Part shown: positions 15,391 to 23,759 of the stretch, in pieces | How the letters are laid out: every line of letters starts with the position of its first letter | Numbering within the stretch: position 1 is the first letter of the stretch | From: DATGQT01 sp033720695 | GTDB taxonomy: Bacteria; Bacteroidota; Rhodothermia; Rhodothermales; Rubricoccaceae | Direction: 5' to 3' | DNA length: 40,374 bases | NCBI GenBank assembly: GCA_033720695.1 | Contig: JAWWCA010000002.1 | Span: 1-40,374, forward strand | Notes under the pieces: generated by a model | Databases searched by the model: none | Told to the model about the DNA's origin: nothing | Seen by the model: the letters and a program-made list of their open reading frames with translations, nothing else | Position numbers and translations under genes: made by a program

Positions 15391-17704
15391 TCGGCGCGGC
15401 GAGGAGGGCGTCGGGGATGCCGAAGGCGTCGACGAGGGCGACGGCGTCGGGGCGGAGGCGGCCGAGGAGGGCGTTGACCTCGGCGCGGATGGCCTTCGCC
15501 TTGGGCGCGTCGATGTAGTGCTGCTCGAGGAACCAGCCACGGTCGCGCTCCAGGATCCACAGCGCGTAGAGCGCGCACAGCCGCTCCAGCCGCTCCTTCA
15601 CCACCCCCTCGGCGGCGTCGTTCACCGCGGCCTGGAAGCGGTCCAGCACCACGCGCTCGGCGTGGGCCCGGGCGAGCGTGAGGAGGTGGTCCTGCACATC
15701 GATGAAGGCGTCGAACGAGTCCTCGCCCGCGTCGAGCCGCCCCTTGAGGCGTCGGGCGGCCGAGACGAGGAGGTCGCGCTCGCGGCTCTCGAAGAGGTCG
15801 GCGTGGAGGGCGGAGTCGAGGAGGTGGGCCTCGCCGGTGCGCCGCCGCTGGAGCGGGTTGGGCTCGCCGATCCGCACCTCGACGCGCTCGCGGAGCTTGC
15901 CGAGGAGGCCGAAGAAGTCGAGGTTCTCGAACTCCTCCTTGTAGCCCGAGAGCAGGCTCTTGGCCACCTGGAGGAGGAGGACGGTGTTGTCACCCTCGAA
16001 CGTGGTGAAGATGTCGGCGTCGGCGCGGAGGCGGGCGAGGCGGTTGGCGTAGCGGTAGCCCTCGCCGCCGCAGGCCTCGCGGCTCTCCTGGATGCTGTCG
16101 GAGGCGTGGCGCGTGGCGAGCGCTTTGAGCGCGGCGGCCTCCGCCTCGATGGCGCGGAGGTCGGCGCCGGCCGGCGTCGCCTGGAAGCGCCCGGCGAGGT
16201 CGTGGAGGGCGAACGTCAGGCCGTAGGCCGCGGCCACGTACGGGAGCAGCCGCCGCTGGTGGCTGAGGTAGTCGAGGATCGGCACCTCGGGGCGGTCCTT
16301 CGGCCCGAACTGCCGGCGGCGGGCCCCGTAGCGGACGGCGATCGTGAGCGCGTTCTTGGACGCCGCGAGGCCGCCCGAGGCCACGGCGATCCGCCCGCCC
16401 ACGAGCGTGCCGAGCATCGTGAAGAACCGCTTCGACGACGACGGGATGGGCGACGCGTACTCGCCCTCGGGGCTCACCTCCGCAAACCGATCGAGGAGGT
16501 TCTCGCGCGGGATGCGGACGTGGTCGAACCAGATCCGCCCGTTGTCGACGCCGTTGAGGCCGAGCTTGTAGCCGCTGTCCTCGATCCGCACGCCCGGCAG
16601 TACCGCGCCGTCGTCGCTGCGGAGGGGGACGAGGAAGGCATGGACGCCGTAGTGCTGGTCCCCGATGACGAGCTGGGCGAAGACCGTCGCCATCCGGCCG
16701 TGCGCGGCGGCGTTCCCGATCCACTCCTTGTGGTCCTCCTCGTGCGGCGTGTGGACCACGAACTCCCCGGTCTCGGGATGGTAGGTCGCCGTCGTCTGGA
16801 GGTCGCGCACGTTCGAGCCGTGGCGCTTCTCCGTCATCGCGAAGCACCCCGGCAGCTCGACCGAGGCGACGGCCGGGAGGTAGTGCTGGCGGTGGCGCTG
16901 GGAACCGAGCTGGTTGATGCTGCCGCCGAAGAGCCCGAACTGAACGCCGAACTTGACGGCGAGCGAGAGGTCGTGGTGGCAGAGCTCCTCGAAGACGGCG
17001 ATGAAGGCCGCGATGTCGCCCTCGCCGCCGACGGACTCGGGGTAGGCGAGCGCCCCCAGCCCCTGATCGGCGAGGTGCGTCAGCCACCGGAAGACGAGCT
17101 CCCGGTGGGCCTCCTTGTCCAGCGGCTCCTCGGGGTAGGCGAAGACGGGGTCCTGGAGGAGGAGGCGGACGCGCGCTCGGAGGTCGGCCTTGTCGCCGTC
17201 GAGGAGCGCCTGGAGCGCCGCAGGGTCGAAGGGCGGGGCCAGCACGGCCGGGTCGGCCGCGCCGTCGCCCGGTGGGCGCGTCTCGACGAGCTCGCGCACG
17301 GCCTCGCGCCCGACGATGCCGAGGGCCGCCTCCATCTCGGCCAGCGCCTCGCACGCCTCCGGCGTCGCGACGCCGCTCTCCGGCCCCACGCCCGCCACCT
17401 CCGCGAGGGCGGCGCCCAGTTCGGCGAGGCTCTTGTCCGCGGCATCCGGTACGTGCCGGGCGGCCTGCTTGATGGCGCGGACCCAGCGGTAGTAGTCCGT
17501 CGCGCTCGGGGGGGCGGTGGGGTCGAGCCAGCCGCGGAGCGTGGCTTTGTCGGCCTCGCTCAGCCAGGCCTGCCGCTCGATCTGCTCGCGGATGACGGCG
17601 ACCTGGGAGGGTGCCAGGAGCCCGTCGGCCCAGGCGATGTAGAGGAACGGGAGGACGCTGGCGATCCCGTGAGAGACCTCGGAGGCGGGGGGCTGCTCGG
17701 TCAT
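15377..17704 (-). CDS. Acyl-CoA oxidase/dehydrogenase-like enzyme with TerB-like N-terminus
   Basis: 775 residues, much longer than typical acyl-CoA dehydrogenases (about 390) and close to peroxisomal-type acyl-CoA oxidases. Residues about 10-110 (LPFLYIAWADGLLAPSQ...) resemble a TerB-like helical domain. The core (about 200-640) has the flavin-contact segment CFAMTEKRHGSN, a DHKEWIGNAA segment, and ACGGEGY...DIFTTFEGDNTVLLLQ, where the oxidase family carries its catalytic glutamate. The C-terminus (about 640-775) fits the oxidase C-terminal helical domain. It should introduce the alpha,beta double bond into an acyl-CoA; whether oxygen or ETF accepts the electrons cannot be read directly. The 20-nt end duplication is described separately. 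Confidence 0.88.
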   Translation of the reverse strand: MTEQPPASEVSHGIASVLPFLYIAWADGLLAPSQVAVIREQIERQAWLSEADKATLRGWLDPTAPPSATDYYRWVRAIKQAARHVPDAADKSLAELGAALAEVAGVGPESGVATPEACEALAEMEAALGIVGREAVRELVETRPPGDGAADPAVLAPPFDPAALQALLDGDKADLRARVRLLLQDPVFAYPEEPLDKEAHRELVFRWLTHLADQGLGALAYPESVGGEGDIAAFIAVFEELCHHDLSLAVKFGVQFGLFGGSINQLGSQRHRQHYLPAVASVELPGCFAMTEKRHGSNVRDLQTTATYHPETGEFVVHTPHEEDHKEWIGNAAAHGRMATVFAQLVIGDQHYGVHAFLVPLRSDDGAVLPGVRIEDSGYKLGLNGVDNGRIWFDHVRIPRENLLDRFAEVSPEGEYASPIPSSSKRFFTMLGTLVGGRIAVASGGLAASKNALTIAVRYGARRRQFGPKDRPEVPILDYLSHQRRLLPYVAAAYGLTFALHDLAGRFQATPAGADLRAIEAEAAALKALATRHASDSIQESREACGGEGYRYANRLARLRADADIFTTFEGDNTVLLLQVAKSLLSGYKEEFENLDFFGLLGKLRERVEVRIGEPNPLQRRRTGEAHLLDSALHADLFESRERDLLVSAARRLKGRLDAGEDSFDAFIDVQDHLLTLARAHAERVVLDRFQAAVNDAAEGVVKERLERLCALYALWILERDRGWFLEQHYIDAPKAKAIRAEVNALLGRLRPDAVALVDAFGIPDALLAAPIAVA

Positions 17705-17790
17705 GAAAACGTGGGTGCGTGAGGCGTGGGGGTGATACGTACCAGACCGTGCAGGCTTCCGTCCCGCGCCGTGTCTTCACGCCCCGAGGC

Positions 17791-18927
17791 TCACCACGTC
17801 GGCGCGCCCTCGGGCGTCGTGGCGAGGAGGGCGACGTAGCGTCGGCCCTGGCCGGACGGGACGCAGCCCTCGCCAGTGAAGGCCAGCATCCCGTTCGTCT
17901 GGCACTTCTTCGCGAGCACCTCGGGAGCCGTCCACAGCACCTCCGGCCCGGCCACGGCCTCGGGCCGCCACGAGACCCGGATGGGCACGCCCGCGGCCGT
18001 GAAGGTGACGACCCACGCCCCCCCGCCTGCCCGGGGGGCCCGCTCCCCTTCCCAGAGCCAGGGATACCGCGTCAGGATGTCGAGGGGCCGGTCGGCGGGG
18101 AGGGCCACGCGGTAGCCGGCCGGCTGGCTCTGCACGAACGCTCGGAACGAGAGGTCGGGGCGCTCGGCGAGCGCCTCGAAAAGCGCGGGGACGTCCACGC
18201 CGGCCAGGTTGGTGCCGAAGAAGCGGCCGTGCAGGTTGGGCTGCCCGCCGTAGTACTGCTCGAACCAGACCGGCGTGTGCTCGTTCAGCATCATCGCCAC
18301 CTCGAAGTGGACGTGGGCGCGCTCGCGCCAGATGCCGCGGCCGGTGTAGCCGAGGCGGCCGAGTGGCTGGCGCCGGCCCACGCGCGCGCCCTCCTCCACG
18401 AAGACGTCGTCGAGGTGGGCGTAGAGGGTGTAGACGGGAGTGCCGTCCCAGTCGTGCTCGAGCACGACGTAGCGGCCGAAGGCCGAGCCGGGGCTCTCGT
18501 TGACGTAGGCGACCGTGCCCGCCCGCGCGGCGTAGACGCTGTCGAGCGGCTCGCCGGCCGGGTCGCGGCGGAGCGGGCGGATGTCCACGCCCTCGTGGAG
18601 CTTCACGAACCGCCGGTCGGCGCCCGCGCCGACGGGGCCGCGAACGAACCCGTACTGCCCGGCTTCCCACCCCGCCCCACGGAGGCCGGACACGGTGTCG
18701 CGGTCGACCTCCATGTAGAAGCCGGGGAGGTCTCCGGTGAGGAGGCCGACGTTGTCGGTGGGGAAGGCGAGCGGGAGCGCGGCGGTGTCGGGCAGCGCCG
18801 GACGGGCGCCCCCCGCAGCGCCCTCGCGCTCCTCGCCGCCGGTCACGTCGCACCCGGCGGCGCCCAGGCTGGCGAGGAGCGCGAGGGCCGTGAGGAGGAG
18901 CACGGAGAGCAGGATGGGACGGCGCAT
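17791..18927 (-). CDS. M23 family metallopeptidase lipoprotein
   Basis: 378 residues from the ATG at 18927, chosen because it directly precedes a lipoprotein signal with lipobox LGAAGC (C26). The LytM/M23 zinc site is complete: H111-x3-D115 (HEGVD) and the H205-V-H207 pair (HVHFE), plus H171 in the YAHL segment. Such proteins are zinc endopeptidases that cut peptidoglycan cross-links or regulate amidases; lipidation places it at the outer or inner membrane facing the periplasm. The C-terminal 160 residues are not part of the peptidase fold and hold a Cys pair (KKCQ...EGCVPSGQGRRYVAL). The gene diverges from the outer-membrane protein gene at 19131. Confidence 0.9.
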   Translation of the reverse strand: MRRPILLSVLLLTALALLASLGAAGCDVTGGEEREGAAGGARPALPDTAALPLAFPTDNVGLLTGDLPGFYMEVDRDTVSGLRGAGWEAGQYGFVRGPVGAGADRRFVKLHEGVDIRPLRRDPAGEPLDSVYAARAGTVAYVNESPGSAFGRYVVLEHDWDGTPVYTLYAHLDDVFVEEGARVGRRQPLGRLGYTGRGIWRERAHVHFEVAMMLNEHTPVWFEQYYGGQPNLHGRFFGTNLAGVDVPALFEALAERPDLSFRAFVQSQPAGYRVALPADRPLDILTRYPWLWEGERAPRAGGGAWVVTFTAAGVPIRVSWRPEAVAGPEVLWTAPEVLAKKCQTNGMLAFTGEGCVPSGQGRRYVALLATTPEGAPTW

Positions 18928-19062
18928 GGGACGGGCGTGGAGAGAAGGTCGCCCGGGTTCAACGGGGCTCCCGCGCGGCGTGTCCGGCGTGGCGGCGCAA
19001 CGGGAGGGTTTCAGGGAATGCCGCACCCCGCCCGCTACTCCGGGCTCAAGGGGTGCAGGACG

Positions 19063-19092
19063 TTGACCGATACCGCCGCTGTTCCGTCTATT
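19063..19092 (+). promoter_or_regulatory. Possible sigma70-like promoter for the outer-membrane protein gene
   Basis: TTGACC (19063-19068) and TCTATT (19087-19092) are spaced by 18 nt and lie 39 nt before the ATG at 19131, in the 203-nt gap between divergent genes. In this GC-rich context such an AT-leaning pair is notable, but no start site is known and Bacteroidota-type sigma factors prefer other boxes. Confidence 0.3.
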
Positions 19093-19130
19093 GGGGCGGC
19101 GTCCGTCGCCCGACTCGCTCCCCCCGACCC

Positions 19131-19817
19131 ATGCACCGCCTCCTGCTCCTGCTCCTGCTCGTCCCCGGGCTCGCCCGCCCGGCGCAGGCCCAGTTCTTCG
19201 ACCTCTTCGGCAGCCTGTTCGAGAACGTCAACGCCGTCGTCTTCTACGGCCAGGCCGGCGTCCTCACCGACAACCGCACGCTCGAAGGCACCGCCGCCGA
19301 CTTCGGCACGACGGGGCTGGGCGCCGAGGTGCTCATCAACCTCCCCTCCGTCGGCGACACCGACTTCGAGCTCGCCTTCGGGGCGAGCGCGGTGCAGGGG
19401 TTCCAGGCCAACGAGCCCACGCTCGACCTCCGCACCTCCATCCGCACGCTGCCGACGGTCTCCGTGTACGCCTCCCGCCTCGGCCTCCCCTCGGGCAGCC
19501 CGCTCATCCCCTACTTCGGCGCCGGGTTCGGCTTCACCGAGCTGTGGAACGCCCGCGGCTACGCGCCCGACGGCACGGTCTACCCCCTCCAGGCCGAGAC
19601 CTTCGAGCTCGGCGCCGTGGCCGGCACCTACCTCAACACAGGGCCGATCCGGGGGCTCTATGTCGAGCTCGGGTACCGCCGCCGCGAGTTCAGCAGCCTC
19701 GTCTGGGAGACCGAGCAGCTCCCGCCCGGCTGGCCCCGCTCGGCCGACGCGAGCGGGATCGTCGTCAACCTCGGGTGGCAGTTCTTCATCACCCGTGGCG
19801 AGCAGGAGGACGAGTAA
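19131..19817 (+). CDS. Outer-membrane beta-barrel-like protein
   Basis: 228 residues from the ATG at 19131, which starts a signal peptide (MHRLLLLLLLVPGLARPAQA, cut before QFFD). The mature protein consists of alternating short beta strands ending in aromatic residues (NAVVFYGQAGV, ELAFGASAVQGF, LIPYFGAGFGFTELW, GLYVELGYRRREF, GIVVNLGWQFFITR). This is the pattern of eight- to ten-stranded outer-membrane barrels such as OmpW/opacity-like proteins. No specific family is recognised. Confidence 0.72.
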   Translation: MHRLLLLLLLVPGLARPAQAQFFDLFGSLFENVNAVVFYGQAGVLTDNRTLEGTAADFGTTGLGAEVLINLPSVGDTDFELAFGASAVQGFQANEPTLDLRTSIRTLPTVSVYASRLGLPSGSPLIPYFGAGFGFTELWNARGYAPDGTVYPLQAETFELGAVAGTYLNTGPIRGLYVELGYRRREFSSLVWETEQLPPGWPRSADASGIVVNLGWQFFITRGEQEDE

Positions 19818-19847
19818 GGCGCAGGAAGAGCCCTCTCCCCGCGCCGG

Positions 19848-21941
19848 TCACGGCCGGAGCACCCCCTCGCGCAGCTCCTCGAGGAGGCCGTCCGCGTCGT
19901 AGACCTCGTCGAGCGCCTCCAGGATCATCCGCACGTCCACCATGACGTTGCGGCCGCGGTCCGGGAGGTAGAGGTAGTCCCGGACGAGGCCCTCGATCGT
20001 GCGGTCGAAGTTGAGGCCGACGAGCTCGAGGTCCTCGTTCACGGCGGGGCTGCCCGAGTTGCCGCCGATCGTGTCGGAGGTGGAGGTGAAGTTGACCGGG
20101 GTCGCGAGGTCGAGGTCGTCCTGCGCCTCCAGCCACCGCTCCGGCAGCTCCCAGTCGCATCCCCCGCCCGCCGTGACGATGCCGCCCGCCGCCACGCAGT
20201 ACGAGTAGTAGTGGTCGTAGAGCCCGTAGAGCGTGGTGAAGGGAGCGGCGTAGGTGCCGTTGAACTCGTAGCCGCGCACGACGCCGTCGGTGAAGCGGAG
20301 CGAGAACGTGGCGTCCGGCGGGACGGTGTTGCCGTAGGCGGCGAAGCGGGCGCGGCCGAGCTGCTGGGCGAGGTCGCCCTCCCGAGCGCCGAGCCCGGCC
20401 ATGCCGCTCTGGAAGTCGGCGAGGTCCCCGGCGAGGGCGAGGTAGAGCTGCACGGCGGGGTCGTCGGCCGAGAGCTCGCCGGCCTCCACGGCCGCCGCGG
20501 CGACGGCGGCCGACGCCAGACGGGACTCGCGGAGGAGCCGGTCGGCGACCTCGGCGTCGGTGCCACCCTGGAGCACCTCCGGCAGCGGGCGCCCGACCTC
20601 CCGGAAGTAGGCGCGGAGAACGGCGACGTCGCTCGTGAGGTAGCCCCGCTCGACCACCGACGGGCGGTCGGCCACGCTCAGGACGCCCGCGAAGTCGGGG
20701 GCGTCGGACTGGAGGGCCCCGGCGGCGGCCTGTGCGCGGAGGAGCGTGGCGGCGCCGTACGCCGGGTTGAAGAGCGTCGCGAAGGCGCGGAAGGGCGCGG
20801 CGAGGTCCCGGCGCTCGGCCTGGAGCTCGGCCATCCGGTCGATGAGCGCGGCGGCCTCGGGGCTGGCCTCCCGGAAGGCCCGCTCGGCGGCGCCGCGGCG
20901 CGCCAGGATGTACGGGTCGGCGAGGGCGTCGCGGCGGCCGCGGTAGGCCTTCTGCGCGTTGAGCAGCCCGAAGAGCTGGCCCCGCACGGCGTCGGGGTTG
21001 TCGGGGTCTGTGCCGAGGTAGGCCTGGAGCGCCGCAATTCGGGTGTCGAGGAAGCGGAGGATCGTCGGCACCTGGACGTCGCGCGTGATTTCGAGCTGGG
21101 CGACGGTGAGGCCGCGGCTCGTCGAGCCGGGGTTGCCGATGACGAAGATGAGGTCGCCGGCGCCGACGCCCTCCTCGGCGAGGGGGAAGTAGTGCGGGGA
21201 CGCGAGCGGGTCGCCGTCGGAGCCGTAGACGCGCAGGAAGGCGAAGTCGGCCGCGTAACGGGGGTAGGTGAAGTTGTCGAAGTCGCCGCCGAAGTAGCCG
21301 AGCGCGCGCTCGGGCGCCAGGACGAGCCGGACGTCGCTGTGCCGCTGGAAGGTGTAGGCGGAATAGCGCCCGCCGTCGTAGAGGCCGACGACCTGGACGA
21401 CGTAGCCGGCGTCCTCACCGCCGCGCGCCTCCAGGAGCCGGGCCTCGACGGCCTCCGTCGCTTCCTCCAGCGCCGCCACGCGCTCGGCGTCGGTCTCGGC
21501 CCCGGCCGCCGCCGCCAGCACCTCGTCGGTCACGTCCTCGATGGCGATGAGTTGGTCCATGTACATCCCCTCGATGGGTCGCTCCTCGTCCAGGCTCCGG
21601 GCGATGAAGCCGGCGTCGAGGAGGCCCTCGCCCTCCGCGCTCACGCCGATGATGCTGCTCTGGGCACAGTGGTGGTTCGTGGCGACGAGGCCGTGGGGGG
21701 AGACGAAGGAGGCCGAGCACCCGGGCATCCGGAGGGCGGCGAGACGCGCGTGCTCGAACCACGCCGCGTCGGGCTCGAAGCCGTAGGTCGCGTCGAGGTA
21801 GTCGTAGGGCGGGTCCTCGAACAGCCACATCTTGCCCCCGTCGAGCCGGCCGGCCTGGACGGTGTCGGGGTCGAAGGCGGGCTGGGCGTGGGCGAGGGCG
21901 GGGAGCAGCGCGGCGAGGGCGAAGAGCGAGAGGCGACGCAT
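19848..21941 (-). CDS. S46 family dipeptidyl-peptidase, DPP11-like
   Basis: 697 residues from the ATG at 21941, which starts a signal peptide cut after AHA18. The catalytic His lies in ATNHHC (H90/H91) and the catalytic Ser is S629 in GGNSGSP. S46 enzymes (DPP7, DPP11) remove dipeptides from the N-termini of periplasmic oligopeptides in Bacteroidota. The residue 18 positions after the catalytic Ser sets specificity: Gly in DPP7 (S655/G673 in the Porphyromonas enzyme) and Arg in DPP11. Here it is R647, also exactly 18 after S629, in the segment NFDRTIEG. Specificity for acidic residues at P1 is therefore expected. Length is normal for the family. Confidence 0.93.
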   Translation of the reverse strand: MRRLSLFALAALLPALAHAQPAFDPDTVQAGRLDGGKMWLFEDPPYDYLDATYGFEPDAAWFEHARLAALRMPGCSASFVSPHGLVATNHHCAQSSIIGVSAEGEGLLDAGFIARSLDEERPIEGMYMDQLIAIEDVTDEVLAAAAGAETDAERVAALEEATEAVEARLLEARGGEDAGYVVQVVGLYDGGRYSAYTFQRHSDVRLVLAPERALGYFGGDFDNFTYPRYAADFAFLRVYGSDGDPLASPHYFPLAEEGVGAGDLIFVIGNPGSTSRGLTVAQLEITRDVQVPTILRFLDTRIAALQAYLGTDPDNPDAVRGQLFGLLNAQKAYRGRRDALADPYILARRGAAERAFREASPEAAALIDRMAELQAERRDLAAPFRAFATLFNPAYGAATLLRAQAAAGALQSDAPDFAGVLSVADRPSVVERGYLTSDVAVLRAYFREVGRPLPEVLQGGTDAEVADRLLRESRLASAAVAAAAVEAGELSADDPAVQLYLALAGDLADFQSGMAGLGAREGDLAQQLGRARFAAYGNTVPPDATFSLRFTDGVVRGYEFNGTYAAPFTTLYGLYDHYYSYCVAAGGIVTAGGGCDWELPERWLEAQDDLDLATPVNFTSTSDTIGGNSGSPAVNEDLELVGLNFDRTIEGLVRDYLYLPDRGRNVMVDVRMILEALDEVYDADGLLEELREGVLRP

Positions 21942-22080
21942 GAGCAGGAAGGGATGGACGGCTAGAAAACTAACACGGCCCGTCCGCCGGCTTTGACGGG
22001 TCTCCCGAGTTGCTTTCCGGAAGACGCCCTGCCACGACCCCTCGCCCCCCGCTAGCTTCCCGGCCCCCGCCCCGTCCCTC
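21942..22080. promoter_or_regulatory. Intergenic region between divergent peptidase and CoA-transferase genes
   Basis: 139 nt that must contain the divergent promoters of both genes. A local AT-leaning stretch (GAAAACTAACAC, 21965-21976) lies close to the peptidase start and a TTGACGGG sequence lies at about 21994-22001. I cannot define promoter boxes or operators with confidence. Confidence 0.3.
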
Positions 22081-23355
22081 ATGCGTCTCGTCTCTGCCGA
22101 AGAAGCCGTCGCCGTGGTCGAGTCCGGCCACCGCGTGTTCGTCCACACCGCCGCCGCCGCGCCGCAGCGGCTCGTCGCCGCCCTCACCGACCGGGCGCCG
22201 TCGCTGCGGGACGTCGAGGTCGTCCATCTCCACACCGAGGGGCCGGCGCCCTACGCGGCGGCCGAGCTGCGGGAGCACGTCCGCACGAAGGCGTTCTTCG
22301 TCGGCGCGAACGTTCGCGCGGCCGTGGCCTCTGGCGAGGCCGACTACGTGCCCGTCTTCCTCTCCGAGGTGCCCGCACTCTTCCGGCGGCGCGTGCTCCC
22401 CCTCGACGTCGCCCTCGTCCATGTCTCGCCGCCGGACCGCCACGGCTTCTGCTCGCTCGGCGTCTCCGTGGACGCCTCCCGCGCCGCCGTCGAGACGGCG
22501 CCCGTGGTGGTGGCGCAGATCAACCCGCAGATGCCGCGGACGCACGGCGACGGACTCATCCACGCCCGCCGGATCGCCTACGGCGTCGAGGTCGACGAGC
22601 CGATCCCCGAGCACGCCCCGCCCGTGCTGTCGGAGGGCGAGCGGGCCATCGGCCGCCACTGCGCCGCGCTCGTAGACGACGGCGCCACGCTCCAGATGGG
22701 CATCGGCGCCATCCCGGACGCCGTCCTCGCCGCCCTCACCGGCCACCGCGACCTCGGCGTCCACACCGAGATGTTCTCCGACGGCGTGATCGACCTCGTC
22801 GAGCGGGGCGTGATCACGGGGGCGCAGAAGCGGGTCCACCCCGGCAAGCTCGTCAGCACCTTCCTCATGGGCTCCCGCCGGCTCTACGACTTCGTAGACG
22901 ACAACCCGCTCGTGGCCATGCTCGACTGCGCCTACGTCAACGACACCGCCGTCATCCGCCGGAACCCCCGCGTGACCGCCATCAACAGCGCCATCGAGGT
23001 GGACCTCACCGGCCAGGTCTCGGCCGATTCCATCGGGACGCGGCAGTACTCGGGCGTGGGCGGGCAGATGGACTTCATCCGCGGCGCCTCGCTCTCGCCT
23101 GGCGGCAAGCCCATCATCGCGCTGCCCTCCTCGACCCGGCGCGGCGACTCCCGCATCGTGCCCGTCCTCAAGGAGGGCGCCGGCGTCGTGACGACGCGGG
23201 CGCACGTCCACTACGTCGTGACCGAGCACGGCGTGGCCGACCTCTACGGGAGGACGCTCCGCGAGCGCGCGCGGGCGCTCATCGCCGTGGCGCACCCGGA
23301 CCACCGTGAGGCGCTGGAGCGGGCGGCCTTCGAGCGGTTCCAGGTGCTCCCCTGA
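22081..23355 (+). CDS. Acetyl-CoA hydrolase / 4-hydroxybutyrate CoA-transferase family protein
   Basis: 424 residues with both halves of the family fold. The glutamate that forms the acyl/CoA thioester is E230 in GVHTEMFSDG, the segment LQMGIGAIPDAVL (205-217) precedes it, and SGVGGQMDFIRGA lies in the second half. The family moves CoA between acetate and short acyl groups or hydrolyses acetyl-CoA; 4-hydroxybutyrate/butyrate CoA transferase is the closest named type. The substrate cannot be fixed by eye. It starts divergently from the S46 peptidase and is followed 7 nt later by a small ParB-like gene. Confidence 0.9.
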   Translation: MRLVSAEEAVAVVESGHRVFVHTAAAAPQRLVAALTDRAPSLRDVEVVHLHTEGPAPYAAAELREHVRTKAFFVGANVRAAVASGEADYVPVFLSEVPALFRRRVLPLDVALVHVSPPDRHGFCSLGVSVDASRAAVETAPVVVAQINPQMPRTHGDGLIHARRIAYGVEVDEPIPEHAPPVLSEGERAIGRHCAALVDDGATLQMGIGAIPDAVLAALTGHRDLGVHTEMFSDGVIDLVERGVITGAQKRVHPGKLVSTFLMGSRRLYDFVDDNPLVAMLDCAYVNDTAVIRRNPRVTAINSAIEVDLTGQVSADSIGTRQYSGVGGQMDFIRGASLSPGGKPIIALPSSTRRGDSRIVPVLKEGAGVVTTRAHVHYVVTEHGVADLYGRTLRERARALIAVAHPDHREALERAAFERFQVLP

Positions 23356-23362
23356 CCCGGCC

Positions 23363-23752
23363 GTGCGGAAGCAGTACCACCTCCGCCCCTCCCCGCGCGG
23401 CCTCTTGGCCTGGGACGTGGATCGCCTCGTGCGGCTCTCGGCCGGCCTCCCGCGCCATGGGGTCCCGCTGACGGCGATCCGAGAGCTGGACGAGCCCTAC
23501 TGGTTCGGCGGCGAAGGCGACCGCGCCACCGTCCGCGCCGTGGCCGAGCACGCGCGGCTCATCGCCGCGTGCGACCTCCGCCACCCGATCATCCTCTCGT
23601 CGGACGGACGGGTGATGGACGGGATGCACCGGGTGGCGAAGGCGCTCCTGGAGGGCCAGGCGCAGATCACGGCCGTGCGGTTCCCAGAAGACCCCGCACC
23701 CGACTTCGTCGGTGTCGCCGCCGAGGATCTCCCCTACGACGACGCCGGCTGA
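23363..23752 (+). CDS. Small ParB/sulfiredoxin-fold-like protein
   Basis: 129 residues from a GTG at 23363, 7 nt after the CoA-transferase stop. The segment HPIILSSDGRVMDGMHRVAKALLEGQ is the core of the ParB N-terminal/Srx-type fold (G-x-V-M-D-G-x-H-R). Stand-alone proteins of this type are common and mostly uncharacterised; there is no HTH or centromere-binding part, so a partition role is unlikely. The stop is 7 nt from the end of the convergent dehydrogenase gene. Confidence 0.75.
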   Translation: MRKQYHLRPSPRGLLAWDVDRLVRLSAGLPRHGVPLTAIRELDEPYWFGGEGDRATVRAVAEHARLIAACDLRHPIILSSDGRVMDGMHRVAKALLEGQAQITAVRFPEDPAPDFVGVAAEDLPYDDAG

Positions 23753-23759
23753 GCCCGGC

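Noticed and set aside
23363..23752. Chromosome partition protein ParB
   Set aside because: Only the core of the N-terminal fold is present; no DNA-binding helix-turn-helix, no parA neighbour and no parS-like site.
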